A DNA stretch of 64,000 nt from Branchiostoma floridae (GCF_000003815.2 NC_049980.1:26696508-26760507), one strand, 5' to 3'; shown: positions 1 through 26,199, counted from the first letter of the stretch. The notes: generated by a model from the letters alone, not told the origin. Program-made: numbers and translations.

Positions 1-2350
1 TATTTTGCTATGACCTTTCTCTACGTGCAGAGCATACGGGTGTCGAAATCGTATTGGTCTGTCAAAATATTGCGGGTATTCCGAAATGTTGCATGTTCAG
101 TTTGCATACGATATTTCCTAGTCTCTACCAGCAGACTTATTGGCCTGCTAGAAAAATACTAAATGTTTTTTTCCGAAGAGGCTGAAGAAATTACCGGATG
201 ATTTGGATAGCTACATCCCTCATTGTTACACATTTGCACTAAAAGATCTATGGTCGACCAAGTCCTCTGGCAAATTATGTATGATATAACGTTACCCAGT
301 AGAAAATCCGTTTTAGGTCGCAGTGAGAGCGCAGTGCGATCGACGTTTAGAGAAAGGGAGCCACACGATTAGCCAAACTATGATTATACTATACTTATAG
401 ACAATTTTATGTGTTAAGTTTAAGTACTGAATTCTTCATGAACATGATAGAAGTGTTAACTGTCATTTGTAACCCAAGTCGCTCAAGAAAATGTTATAAG
501 GACTGTAACGTCCATTACGACAACGTTGTTCTTCTCAACCTGATAGCGCCCATGGCCAGTCCCTAAATGTCCGTTCCTACCTCCTCTTACTCCTATATAT
601 AAGAGATGTTGGAAAAAAATGTAAATCCTCTCAAAGAAAAATATGCACTGTTGTAATGCGTGGTACTCATTAAGCGATCATAAGTTGAGACATTTCCCTA
701 AATTTAAGCTGTGTATTGAAGAGAAATGAGCTTGACAGTCTATTTTTCGAACCAAAACATCGCTATTTTACACAAATCACTGAAAACGAACCTATGCCAG
801 GCACTTTATGATGATGTGGCACCTGAAATATTCGACCAGTACAAATGAAAACTTTTTGAGTTAAAAAAAGAGTATCATTTGAACGCTGCGTTATCCAACG
901 AGCCACTTTTAGCTGCTCTGTTTCAGATGCAACATTGTGTTGAATCTAATGTTACAGACGACAGGAGCGTCTATCGGCGGAAACACCTTGTTTGTCTGAA
1001 TGGAAATCGGCAGGATATCTGACTACTACCGGCGGTATAAAGAGGGTTTAGCTGGGGAGGCCTAACCGGTCACGCCCAGGTCATGATCATGTAAGCTCTC
1101 TAAAACATACCTAGTGCTAAGCTCTTGGATTCCAGCGATTTCAATGAAATGCAAAATATGACTCGCTAGTTGTAAGTTTAATATTTTCTGACCTATCTCC
1201 CTCAGCTCAATGACAAGTCATAACACCTTTTCGTTCGTTTGTTCTAAATACCCCTGCCTGAATTCACGAATGACATAAAAGTTGAATTTGGATTTTTCGA
1301 TAATCTTTAGTATTAAGTGTCTAAACAGACCACAACTTTGAAGTACTGCGAATGTGGAAAAGATGTAAATAAGTTTCAAAAGAACGCTTAGTCATTGTTT
1401 ACCAGGTGTTCTCATTACTATATATATAAATCCATATGTACCACACGCCAGTCACGTACATGTCGTCAGTGCTTTGCCCAAGACTGTTGACTGGTCTATA
1501 TCCTGTTAACATTCTGCAGACAGTTGTCTACACGGTATTACATGTGCAGACAGTGTCTTACACGCAATCGCACACGCACACAATCAAACATCGTGGAAAT
1601 GAGTGTCCACTTGAATGTTGTGAAAAGTAAAAGTAAAAGAATGGTCTTAAGCATAAGATACTTAAATAATTTTGGTTAAATTTTAGAACTGACAAGGTCT
1701 CACAATAAACTAGATTTCCTAAATGAAGAAAATGCTGTTCTACTGAAAGAGCGGAAATGTATAAAAAATTATAGTTATTAGTATTTCAGAAATACATGTA
1801 ATAAGGGTTTGGAGTCTCTTACCTGTATGAATAAGAGTAAATTACACTGTATTTTGCAAATGGCCTGTTTTATTGCATCTCAGTGATTATGCAAACTATG
1901 CTATGAATGACCCAACAAATGCTTCTAATAGTACATCCATCCCATGCATCAATGACAAAATGTAAAAAAAAAAACTTAAAATCTGGCTGTTCAATATTGC
2001 CACCTCAACAGCATTCAATCAGGCTATTTTTTTCAAAAATTCCTCATTGCACCATAAGCCAATCATTGATTCTCCAGCTTCTTTTCAACCTGGAAACTTC
2101 ATATCAAACAACTGAAGATTCAGCAAATATCATAATTCAGAATGTTTTACCTGAGATTGTATTCAAGTTCTGCACATTGTTCTGTACATTATACATTGAG
2201 ATTAAGGCATAGATGAGATATAATAGCATCTCTTTCAGACAACAAGACAATCGCAAAAATATCATCTACTATTCCCATGCAGATATTGCGCTTACTACAC
2301 ACATTCACCCATCCCATGTAGTAATAAATGCATCATGACTTGATCATCCA
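1..2350. other. Intergenic, no gene recognised
   Basis: AT-rich sequence with stops in all frames and only short open frames lacking any recognisable motif. A minus-strand AATAAA lies at 1869-1874, about 480 bases past the stop of the dehydrogenase gene at 2351, and could be its polyadenylation signal. Nothing else can be supported here. Confidence 0.6.
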
Positions 2351-5300
2351 TTATACATTGTTGGATTCCCCTGGTCCTGAGGGCTCCAGCAATGCCTTGG
2401 TGATCTCCCCATTCTTCAGCTTTTGGATTGCGTCCTGGTAGTCATTCATGAAGAACACTTTCACGCCAAGCTGGTCGAAGCTGAGGTAGTCGGCGGCCAT
2501 GTTCTTGACCAGAGCAATGGCCTTGGGGAAGCAGAAAGGGTTGATTCTGGAGGCGAGGATGGTGATTTCCTTCATCCAGGCATCGTGTGGGTTGAAGCTG
2601 AGCTGCTTGTCAGCTGGGCAACAGCCAAAAATCAGCAACTTCCCTGAAGGAGGGGGCAAAGTCTTAGTGATGAGTATGAAAGACATAAACCACACTTATG
2701 AGATGAGATAATTGCAACCAGTTACAACACCACATTTTCATACAGTGGCAGTATTGTCCAAAAAGTGTTAACGATGTTCCATATTTTTAAATTTGTATTA
2801 TTCTTATTCTTTATGTTACAATTTTATGACCTTATATCCGTACACAAAATAAAGCGCTTAACAGTAAGCTTTTGATCAGTCCTCTGATCCTTATCAAGTT
2901 GGAATGACCCAAAGCCTATTATTTTAAGACTTATTCTTATTACTCTCAAGACCGGATAGACTCGACTTAAGCAAGTAAGCAAAAATCATTCTCAAGAGCA
3001 ATCAGAATCCTGACTTCCAGTGGTGAAATATGAATCTCCAACTTTATTATCACATACTATTAGGATACTGGATTATCACCTAAAGGCTTAGTGACACAGG
3101 CACATGTATATATATACATTTTGTTTTCAGTGAATACACAGATGTGAAGAAAAAACCATATCCGACCTCCATGCCGAGCCAAGGAATTGCTTNNNNNNNN
3201 NNNNNNNNNNNNNNNNNNNNNNNNNNNNNNNNNNNNNNNNNNNNNNNNNNNNNNNNNNNNNNNNNNNNNNNNNNNNNNNNNNNNNNNNNNNNCATTCTGT
3301 AAATGACAACAAATCATGATGCAGATAAAAAAACAAGTTGTTCAAAGTATGAATTTCAAAGTCTTTTATTACGTAAAATAAGGAGGGATGAGGTAATGGT
3401 CACATATACTTCCAAATGTTGCAGGTATGAAACTCCTATCATTTACCGCCTATGGAATTATACTATTTCATAACTGAAAATGCAAATTAGACCTTGAGTT
3501 GCATATCATATATTCATTGATGTTCTTTTGTTTCTCAGTTACATATGTCAAATGGTTGAATAGTCCTAATCACAGAATGCATTGGAAGTGCAAAATTTTC
3601 CTCATTGATTAGGCAAATAAGAACCGGATTTACCTAACTGTCATTTCATTATGTCAATCAATAAGTTACACACATACTGAAATCATGACCATCTGTAAAC
3701 CTGTTCTCAACAGTTCCACGGCAAGCTGCTAGGTATCCCAAACCTTAACCAATTTTTCTTGGCATCAAAGCTATCTGATACCAAAAACAACGGTCCAATA
3801 CCAGATATTCCACTGCAGTACTATAGAAGTCACCAGGGGGGGGGGGGGGCAAAAATCTGATCATTCCCTGTTTTTGTTACAACCCATGAACACCCCAAAT
3901 ATATCCGATCCATCCAACCACTGTTGAGTTATCTTGGTGACACAGACACAGACAAATACAATTACTGCCTGATATATAACCTTCTTGACGATTAAAGTCA
4001 CACAACCAGTATCAAAGAATATGCAATCATGAACCCAATTGCAACTTGTTTAGCTACTTCGGCTTAAATTTGCTGGGAATATGTCAACAGTTGTATCATA
4101 GTACATGTTACATTTAAAACAAGCAATATGTTTTGCAATTGGTTTAATGAGTGCAAATACTGATTTGTATGACTTTTGTATTTAATAGTCTAAACTGGAA
4201 TACTTACCTCTATACTTTGACTTTTCAGCTGAGCAGGCGAGACTCCTTTGCAGCCCTTCCCGATCCCTGACACAGTTTTCCTGCGTAGCTCAGACGGCTC
4301 GCTTACCGTCACATCAGAAAACCCACGATGCTGGAATAAGGCCGCAAATAGCATTCCAATAATACCTGCAATGGGAGTCTTGAACCTTTAAGAATCTTAC
4401 CTAATAAATTAAAGTACAAAAATACTTAGCACTGACAGGAAGATATGTTGAGAAGAATGCAACAAAAGGTTACACTTTTTATTTGCACTTAAGACAATAA
4501 ATGATGGAAGAGTCACAAATAGACAACTATGACCATCCTTCATTTATTGGGGACATTGGGATACAAATTGTTTCAAACCTTCAGCTTGATGCTTAAGGTT
4601 GTTTGGTTTTGGAAGTCTTTTATTTTGAAGAAGAATATAATAATGTAAGCGAAACAATAGCAACTAACATTACATTGTCATAAATGAAATGATAAATTAA
4701 ACCTGAGATTTGCTTTTGGCAATAACTTTGGCATCACATTTCTACAATCTATTGTCAGTTAATTTGATGATAATTTAATGGGCAACAAGAGGATGATTAA
4801 ATGAACATAACTACTCACCAGCACCCAGAATCAGAATGCGTGTTTCTGGCAGCAGTGGGCCGAGCCTCTCATAGCCATGTATGACACACGAGTACGGCTC
4901 ACACAGCACTGCCTGCTGGAGGGACATGTCATCTGGGATACGAAACACCTGACAAAAAAAAATGGATGGAATCTGATCTTTTCTACAACACAGATGACAG
5001 TCATCAAATGTATGAGCTAACCTGATCATGTCTATCCTTGGTCCTCCCAATTCATCAACTGAGTTATCAGAAGTGACATCACGATTCATGACAGTAACAA
5101 ATTTCTAAAATTAAAAACACAGGGACATCAACAACACCAGCTATTCTCCAGGCAGATTTACCAGTGGCATAAGATAGAATCAAAGCTGGCCAAAGGGAGT
5201 CATCAGCTAGTCTCCAAGCAGACCCTACGGTCACTGCCTTAGAGATAGTATCAAAGCTGGCAAAGGAGTAAGTTGTAGCCGGCCAAAGGGAGTCAAACTG

Positions 5301-8300
5301 ACCAAAGGGAATCAAACAGGCACCGGAGCGCTATACAGTCAAACCTGTATTAGCGGCCACCTTTGCATAACGGCCACCTGCCCATAGTGGCCACTTTTTG
5401 TCGGTCCCTTGGATTCGTAATGATTAAGAAATAGGCTTAGCGGCCACCTGTCCAACGCGGCCACGGCCACACGATTTCCGGTCCCGCAGGTACAAAAACA
5501 CTGCCGATAACGGCCACGCGGACCGCTGATCTATGTTTCGGCACGCGATCGGCTATATACAGCTGCCGTATGGTCACCCTACGCCGGATTTAAAACCTCT
5601 TTGATTTATTTTCAAAACAAAACTTCGTAAACTGGCGCTACCCATACCCGCCGACAAACGAGGTCATATAAGGTCAATAGACGACACCAATATTACGGAG
5701 GTAAATTGCGTTAAAGATACGTTCTAATACACTACCGCTTAGGTTAATTTTCATCACAAAAACTTTCAGAATGAATTGTTACAAAGACAAAATAATATGA
5801 ACTTCAGGCTATGGTGGATTTTTCTTACATTTATTAAGAGATAAGTCTAAAATGACGAGACTTTTCTTGTGAGTACCACATTAGCATAATGGGCGAACCT
5901 GACGTGTGAATGTGGGAGGGAACACACGGACGGCGAAGTATCAAAGGATACAAGACGAAAGATCAAAGAAATATGACGATACCGGTCTCTTCAGACAATA
6001 TCAACTGTAGAACATTTAAAACTTTTTATAGCTTTTATTTTCTTAATACATATAGTGTAAAAATCATTGCAGTACATGTACAGTACTGTATTATGTGAAT
6101 AAAGATCAGTGGGTACTAAAACCATGTGTAACTTATTGCTTGTGGTCAATTAATTAGCATATTCTCTATAGGGACCACCTCTCTATAGTGGCCAATTTTG
6201 ACCAGTCCCTTGAGTGGCCGCTATAGACAGGTTTGACTGTACTCCTTTGCCAGCTTTGATACCGTCTCTAAGGCACCGTAGGGTCTGCTTGGAGTCTAGT
6301 CATCTGACTGGAAATCTTCCATAATCAAACTGTGCTTGCTGAGTAGGTGTTAATTGCCCTTCTTTCTGTTTGGTGCGGATCTCCTACAGGGATGTGCATG
6401 GGTCACTGAAGTTGTCCCAATAAAGATATAAATTGCTAGTAAAATCATTAGCACCACGGATATTAGTGTATACTGTATTATGTAGCTGTTAATGTGGCCA
6501 CAGGGAGGGACAGCAACACCATTGTTGAATAGAAATGCTCCTCCTATTTCATTGACAGCAGATCTCCCATAGTCAAACACACTTCTATACCAGCTTTACT
6601 CCCCTGGCAGCTTTTGAGGACCTGCTTGGAGATTAAATACCAGCACACAATGGACACCCAGCATCCAACAGGTTTTGTTCTGAACCATTTACTCACCTGG
6701 TCAGCAGGCACCATGCAGAACTCTGCCATGGCGCCGTCCCAGAATATCCCGAGGTCGCGGATGTTTTTGGCGCTCTTTCCCGTGATGCAGAAGTGGGGCT
6801 GTCCCTGGATACAGAACCTGCAGCCGTTGCAGTTCCCGTTGGGGTTGACGCAGACTCTGTCCCCAACCTTAAGGGAGGAGACCATGGTACCCACGGCGTG
6901 AACTGTCCCTGCAAACTCATGGCCTGTCAAGTCCAGGAAAAAAAGATCAATTCAGTTATGAGAGCAATTGACTTTCATATGATATAACGCTAGTTAACCT
7001 TTATCTGCGGGGTAACCTATGTCCACTGTATCTTAATTTTAAATTAGGGCATTTGGTGGTTTGAACAATGTGTATTTTCAAAAGGTTGCAGTTTGAAACC
7101 ACCTGTACCGTTGTCAACTTCATATCCCTTAACAGCCTGTTTATTTAGCAAACAGATATTGGTTATCCTGCGAATAAAGGTCAACTAGCGTAATACAAAA
7201 GGCTTCACAAAATGCTCAGATATCACATAAGACCCTCTAAAAGAGGGTACTGTTTCCACAGGTGAAAACCTACCATGCAGAAGGCCTAAATGCAATAATC
7301 ATAATTGTTTTGTCATTGTTAGGTACAGGTTTCAGGTTACCAGGTCAAGCAGAAAAATCAGTAATCAAGCTAACAGATTGGTAGACAGTCTTAAATTGCT
7401 TGATAAGCCTGAAGCTAACAAAAATTACAAAACTGGCCATGGGTAGTATTATTCTATAGTTAAGAAGTTTGGGCCAAATTAAGCTTCTTTGAAGAAAATG
7501 GTTCATTGTAGGTATTTAATGCAAAACCTCCTTGGTTATGCTAATACTCAGACAAGAAACTGTTGTCTACAATTGGATACACCTGTGTGTTGGCAACATA
7601 CTGACACAGGCTCTTAAGTACCATGCATATCAATAATGGCCTGAGGAACCATGCAAAACCACTGAATGTTCATTTAATTCTATCTCAGCCATTGACCAAA
7701 TGACATCAAATCTAGCACAAGAGGAGATGGCTTTTTTCTCATTCTCATGGCATTTTATATAGGCCTTTTAAATTAAAATAATTTCTATAGAGTTTCTTTT
7801 TTTCAATCTTCAGACCAAAAATATGAAAGAGTGCATCAGAGGACCATCTGTAGGTGGCCCTCTGTTGGAAGAAACCATTTCCTATAGACACACATTTCCC
7901 TGCTGTAAATCTACAATATATTTTATTTCATTCAGAAGTGGGTGTCCCAAATGCTCGGTACATGTAATTTGACTTGCTAGGTGTGTCTACTGACACAGTC
8001 CTGCTTATCTTCTCTGGCAACAAAAGCCCGAATCATCCTTTCAGCCTGGGGGTGTGTCCTGACTCCTGCTGTCAGACATAATGGTGGCAAAGTTATTTTT
8101 AAAACTAACATCATAAAACTTCACCAGTGCATGCTAATCATTACCTGGGCAGGCAGGCAACACTGGACCCAGCACCATAGCGATACATGCCCAGGCTTGC
8201 GTGCCACCTTCCTCTGCACTCACCTAAAATGACTTTTTCTGCAGCCGGGTGGATTTTCCTTAGCACGAGCAGATCACTGCCACACACACCGACAAACCCA

Positions 8301-8401
8301 ACCTTGACTACCACATCAAACGGGTTGGTGACGGTAGGAACAGGAGCCTCCACCATGGACAGCTGCTCGCTTTTCGCGTCCCACTGTAGAGCTTTCATCA
8401 T
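2351..8401 (-). CDS. Zinc-dependent medium-chain dehydrogenase/reductase, polyol (sorbitol/arabinitol) dehydrogenase-like, one exon missing
   Basis: Exons in transcript order: 8224-8401, 6697-6923, 4819-4948, 4208-4365, [missing], 2351-2643; all visible boundaries are GT/AG and phases agree. Exon 1 starts MMKALQWDAK and holds the catalytic-zinc cysteine context GVCGSDLLVLR. Exon 2 starts with the GHEFAGTV zinc-ligand motif, then four spaced cysteines (NCNGCRFCIQGQPHFC) typical of the structural zinc lobe. Exons 3-4 hold CEPYSCVIHG and the Rossmann loop LGAGIIG, joined across an intron. The last exon ends the fold with a QLGVKVFFMNDYQDAIQKL tail. Exon 4 ends in phase 0 but the last exon needs one carried base, and the usual D-V-V-I-D-C region is absent, so at least one exon is missing, probably in the gap at 3193-3292. 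It should be a cytosolic NAD(P)-dependent alcohol/polyol oxidoreductase; the substrate cannot be told from sequence. Confidence 0.85.
3193..3292. other. Assembly gap (100 N)
   Basis: Exactly 100 N, the conventional size for a gap of unknown length. It lies in the last intron of the dehydrogenase gene, where the exon joining the Rossmann fold to the final exon should be. Confidence 0.95.
3480..3965. repeat. Dispersed intronic repeat with ATGCAAAT-type blocks
   Basis: Contains phrases shared with copies near 24.3-24.9 kb, 37.5-38.2 kb and 40.2-41.3 kb: a TATGCAAATTAG-like block, CATGACCATCTG-type stretches, a (C)CAGGGGG run and the end block CCATCCAACC...GAGTTATCTTG followed by a CA-rich tract. 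It lies inside an intron of the dehydrogenase gene. Family not named. Confidence 0.5.
5143..6300. repeat. MITE family with CTCCAAGCAGA(T/C)CCTACGGT inverted ends, interrupted by a pogo-like element
   Basis: The left arm (about 5201-5270) reads CTCCAAGCAGACCCTACGG then TATCAAAGCTGGCAAAGGAGT; the right arm (6242-6300) is its reverse complement. A further, more decayed arm starts at 5143, and a related arm lies near 6560-6640. The same ends bound shorter copies at 17537-17674 and 62034-62200. The pogo-like element at 5336-6239 sits between the arms, so it inserted later. Confidence 0.7.
5336..6239. mobile_element. pogo/Tigger-like DNA transposon, non-autonomous (904 bp)
   Basis: Starts CAGTCAAACCTGTATTAGCG and ends in the matching inverted repeat (reverse complement CAGTCAAACCTGTCTATAGCG), flanked on both sides by TA, the target of Tc1/mariner-type elements. 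GGCCAC repeats continue inward from both ends. No transposase reading frame is visible. It lies in intron 2 of the dehydrogenase gene. Assignment to the pogo branch rests on remembered terminal sequence and is less sure than the element itself. Confidence 0.75.
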
Positions 8402-8409
8402 GGTTGGAA

Positions 8410-8430
8410 TCTAGGGAGGGGGGCAGAACA
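8410..8430 (-). other. Splice acceptor just upstream of the dehydrogenase start codon
   Basis: On the minus strand the start codon is preceded by a C/T-rich tract ending CCCTCCCTAG, nine bases before ATGATG. This looks like a 3' splice site, so the gene probably has an upstream non-coding exon, which I could not locate. Confidence 0.5.
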
Positions 8431-8824
8431 TTAGGCAAAATGTCATCACAACTTAAATCAAAAGATCTGAGTTCAGGGATCCAAGAACATTATTGAACCC
8501 ATTTAATAGTATTGTAATCCAAATAGAAAATACAAACCTTTAGATTAACGTATAACACGACACTGAGAAGCAACGAAATTCCTGACGATGATGAATTAGT
8601 AAGTAGACAGACTGAGATGCAAAGACAGTAAAGATTGCATGAGTGCCAGCTTTTATAGAATACAAAAGGCTGGAAAACAGGTTTTTCCACTGCAGTGAGG
8701 AAATTGTCTTTGTGTCAAGAAATTGCCCAGAGCCATAATAATTTTGACAGACTACTTGATTGACATAGGTTTAGCAAAAGGTCACAGTACACACACACAC
8801 TGTCATTTAAGTCAAAACTTGTAG

Positions 8825-9440
8825 AACTAGAGTTCAATGACCTCATACCTTTGCCAACTGAATTTACAAGTGGCATATTTTAAACGTTTTGCCATTAATT
8901 ATGCAAATATGGTCCTCATTTGCAGGCATTGTCTCAGTTGTCTGAATATCACATTGTCAAGTTGTTCAAAGTATGAGAGTCTTATCTTACTTTAAGCCAA
9001 ATTTCAGCTCATTTGATGAAAAAAACTTACTCATTGCCCTTAATGCTTTATGAGAGGTAATGAGATATGACAATATTTTATTTGCATATTCATTAGACAA
9101 CTGCAATGCTTATTTGCATTTTGTACAGATGTAATAAAAATAATAATAGTAAGGCAAAATTTATTTATTTGGTTAACTGTAATTTTGCTCTACAAGGGGA
9201 GTAAAGGTCCTGCTAAATCTTTGCCACTGTATAAAAAAAGGTAACATTATTCATACTACCAAATATACAAAAAGATCCTCATTTACATAAATCTTATCTG
9301 TTGAAGATTATATCTCTGCCCAAATTACTACTAAACATTATATTCCACTTAGCAATCGAAGTCCTATCCTGGCAGAATGCTGCATAGAATTTTCCTATCT
9401 GAATTATGCAAATGACACTGCATAATGCACTCCCCAGGTG
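8825..9440. repeat. Dispersed ATGCAAAT-type repeat
   Basis: Opens with AGAACTAGAGTTCAATGACCTCATACCTTTGCC, closely matching the start of the copy in intron 2 of gene B near 40175-40210, then shows repeated TATGCAAAT / ATTTGCAT blocks in both orientations. It is noncoding. Confidence 0.55.
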
Positions 9441-9467
9441 AATGGGCTACCCACCAGTCTGAAGATT

Positions 9468-9491
9468 GATAAATAAATAAATAAATAAATT
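9468..9491. repeat. (ATAA)n microsatellite
   Basis: A run of ATAA units between TGAAGATTG and TTGATG, immediately before the MITE at 9503. Confidence 0.85.
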
Positions 9492-9502
9492 GATGTTCAC
9501 AT

Positions 9503-9660
9503 ATACAGGCTTTTCATTGACGTCATATTAATTATAATTTGAATCCTCCGACGACCATATTGGCGGGTAATTGAATTAAGCAGTACCATCTTCGCGAGGT
9601 TAACAGACGCACACTGTAATCCAACATGGCGCAGGTGACGTCGAATGAAAAGCCTGTATA
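9503..9660. mobile_element. MITE, TATACAGGCTTTTCATTGACGTC family, copy 1
   Basis: Ends are inverted repeats: TATACAGGCTTTTCATTGACGTCA at the left and TGACGTCGAATGAAAAGCCTGTATA at the right, about 158 bp apart. A second copy at 23442-23600 shares the whole interior (CGACGACCATATTGGCGGGTAATTG in this copy). TA at both edges suggests a Tc1/mariner-type target. Confidence 0.85.
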
Positions 9661-11700
9661 CCTAAATTCCAAATACCATAGGCACCAAAAGCAAGTAATT
9701 TAGCATTAGACTATATTTTTATGACTAACCATTATAAATATTGCAGACCTCTCATCTAGAATGTTACCATGTCACAGTCATATAGACTTACTATCGGATC
9801 TAACGTCAATGGGATGCCACAGAATTAAAAGAAAAAAAATGTTAATCATAAAAATATAATAGGTCCTGGCAATTAGCATCTATAAGCTGTTTAAATGCTA
9901 ATGTTCTAGATGATTCTTCATATGCCACGTCTGCACACCACCACGGTGTAAATAAGAGTGCCCAGCTGAACGAGTGAAAGTACTTCCGGAATCCTTCTGT
10001 TTTCGCATTACACAATCAATCAACATGAGGGTAACGTACTTACCTAATGTCATTGGATTATACCACTTCTTCTCTGATACGGATGATCTATTATTAAACA
10101 ATCGCGATGCAGGATATCAGTACAGTGTGGCCCGGACTCTGGTGCCGGCGTGCCGTTCCAGGATTCATCCATAGACTTCAGACTTAAGTTTTTGTTCAAC
10201 TTTGAACTGTGCCCTTCGGTCAATGTCCAGTGTGTTGAATACCCAGACCATACCATTGACATTTTAGGGGGTGAAGGGGTATGTAAAGAGAAGGCTTGTA
10301 AAAAGGAGAGCGGTCAGTAGAAAACTAGAAATGATGTGACGTCGGTATTAAGAATGCGGTGAAAAAAATCAAATACTGCATTAATGCATTTAACTTTCGC
10401 GAACTCAAAACCACCTGGTGAACATTTCCCCCAGTTCTCAGCTTCTGTCACCACGCGCCGCCTACGACACTCCCTTCTCACTACATGCACGTATACATTG
10501 TCAAATCATAAAGAAACCTCATAATGTTGCCGTGAAAACACACGAATACTTATCTACTCTAAAAAAAATTAGTGTACCGCTGTTAGTGGATCCAAGGAGG
10601 TTCTAAAAAATGGTTTACCAAAATTAATGACGATTCACAGATTTCTGTGCCAAGCTGCATCACTTTTCCAATCGGCATTATCTGTGAAAGCTTGTGGATA
10701 GGTTTCTCCGCTATTCCGTCTGGGAACCTTGACTTTGAATCGATGACTAGTACCGAAAATTTCACTTGGCAATGACCAATCTATGTTGAACAAACCCATC
10801 CTCTATAATAACACCATAAAGAGACAAGAAGTCACTTTATGTACTTTATTATTATACTCTTATACTTGTATGCCTGTACTTAGCCCGATAGGGCATGAAT
10901 GTACAATAAACTTATATATTATTAAGCCTTTTTAAATTACTGAAAAAAATTTAAATTTTTGAATTAGTAAGCTGAGATGTTCACCATCACAATACGAGAC
11001 AGCAAAATGTTTTAAGATCATTTATAGCAGCTAGCTAGTCTAAGACGATTTTACTACAATCATCAGATGCTCCACCATAAGGAACAATCTATACTAACTA
11101 CAAAAAAACATGTCTGCCATTACACTTACAGTTTCAGAAAAAAACGTCTAGATCTGAAGATAGATTGCATAGATATTCCAAGCATATGATTCCACCTGAT
11201 TTGTTTGTTTCCTTTGCTTCATGATTACCTGCCTTTCCTTTTATCTTTCTTTGATAACTTAAGTTTCATGTATTTCAAGACTCCTATTTCAAGTATATGT
11301 CTTATATATTTGTAAGCTTCTGATGTTTATAAATACTTAATTTTGTAATTTTGATTCATCTTCTTTTATTTAGTTAATTTTATATATTTCTTTCACATAT
11401 TTCGTTTGTAGATATCAAGACTCAGTTTTTCTCCGTAGGAGTAAGTTTTCGGTGTATTCTGATACTTTGCTATATAATTCTAATTTAATTTTTCAACCTC
11501 CTTTCAACCTCCTTGGCTAATTTTGTTTGCTAATATGTACTTGCACCTTATAACCACAATTTTATAAGATGTTTGGAAGGCCCATGCTGTATTGTAGGTC
11601 ACTGGCTTTTCCTTATGTTTTATTTACTGCTTTCTCTGCATATGATTTCTCTGCACATATGAGAGCGCACAAGCAATTCTCGTCTTTACTAGACCTAAAC
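9661..11700. other. Intergenic between gene A and the dehydrogenase
   Basis: No gene recognised. The stretch at about 10845-10920 (ACTTAGCCCGATAGGGCATGAATGTACAATAAA) resembles the end piece at 54552-54612 and may be the 3' end of a decayed retroelement. The part from about 11500 resembles the 3' flank of gene B near 30900-31330. Confidence 0.4.
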
Positions 11701-11705
11701 CAACT

Positions 11706-11711
11706 TTTATT
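11706..11711 (-). terminator. Possible polyadenylation signal of gene A
   Basis: Minus-strand AATAAA about 195 bases past the gene A stop codon. Genes C and D carry AATAAA within about 20 bases of the stop, but in A that spot reads GGAAATTTTGC, so A must use a later site. This is the first good candidate. Confidence 0.4.
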
Positions 11712-11904
11712 ATCAATGCTGATGGCGACCAAATTTGCGTACCTCTAATTCATCTCTGAAGTACACTACCAAAATGACGTGCGTCACTAGTAATACCATA
11801 AATTTCTTTGTCTCTTTTTATCATTTTCATCTTCCTTCCTCCCTCCCTCCCCTTAGTTAGTACACATAGATCTCATCCATAATCAGCAAAATTTCCAATT
11901 GATC

Positions 11905-25164
<13,260 letters not shown>

Positions 25165-25937
25165 TTCTAAAAGAAAAGAAATGAAAAGTAAAATACTAAA
25201 ACAGACAGAAAAATGTTTGAAAAATACCGCCATATTGCAGGATAGGTGGGCGTGAGAAAATGATGCAAGACTCGCACAGTTTGGGCCTACAACAAAGACA
25301 AACACAACTCCGCCTGTATGCTAATTAATGACATTTGTCTCATGTTTCTATAAATATGGCAGTGATAAACTCATCACTTTCTTATCTACATTTCATGTTG
25401 ATAATTTACACTGAAGGTGTAACTCTGGACCGTCTTCATAAAGTAAAATTCAAGCAAGGGAATCAAAATGGGGTGGCTGGAAATGTCATTTACCCCGCCA
25501 GCCAATGTGGCAAATCTGGTACGTTACGGCTGTGGTGATCGCTGTATGTGGTGGGGAAGGATTTGTATGATAGCATTTTTTTAGCGTAGATATACTGACC
25601 GAGGACCTCTCTATACGTTCCACAGCGTTCATAATACCTCCAGTTCACCTGCTAACGGCCCCCAATGTCCTCTTGACATGAACACAATCCGAAAATACGC
25701 TAAATGGACACATTTCCACAACCTCAACACAATGACAACGCTTTTATTGGCATTGCCTTCCCCGTTACGATCATGATAAAACAGGTACGATTGTAGCTTC
25801 TCCTAACTTCTTAAACAAACACACGCGTCCGTCTCTCAGCATTCCCCTCTATACCGTACTAGTCTGTACGAAAAATTAAACTGAACAGTACAGTATATAA
25901 AAAAATGAGGCAGCACTTTTAAACAATCGGTACATAC

Positions 25938-26110
25938 CGTGGATAATTGTCCTTGTCGGTGAACTACAGAATCAGATAACACGTCTCGTTTTGAAAAAAG
26001 TCGAGAAAAGAATGATGGGGGAAATAGAGCTACATACTGAGCTACATGTGTCCTTTTGCCTATCACGTGATAAATCTGACCAACCACGTTGCCTGAATCC
26101 TATACCCTCC
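25938..26110 (-). promoter_or_regulatory. Conserved upstream block and putative non-coding first exon of gene A
   Basis: On the minus strand the block runs from GGTTGGTCAGATTTATCACGTGATAGGC to a CACG|GTATGTACCG splice donor whose last exon base is 25938. TATCACGTGATA (26061-26072) is a perfect 12-base palindrome with an E-box core. Start-codon exon 1 is preceded by TTTCTTTTCTTTTAG then AA and ATG, a clear acceptor, so this donor probably joins it across about 770 bases. The block recurs upstream of B and C. The transcription start is not determined. Confidence 0.6.
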
Positions 26111-26199
26111 GTGGGAATACCCAGGCGGCTGTTTGGACAGCTCTGTCCTCGAGAGCGACCAACGAGTGCCTAACAGAACACGTTGCATTGTCTCACGTT

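Noticed and set aside
10050-10262. Minus-strand 70-codon frame as a possible upstream exon of the dehydrogenase
   Set aside because: No homology recognised, no clear splice sites tied to the acceptor at 8411, and no conserved context.
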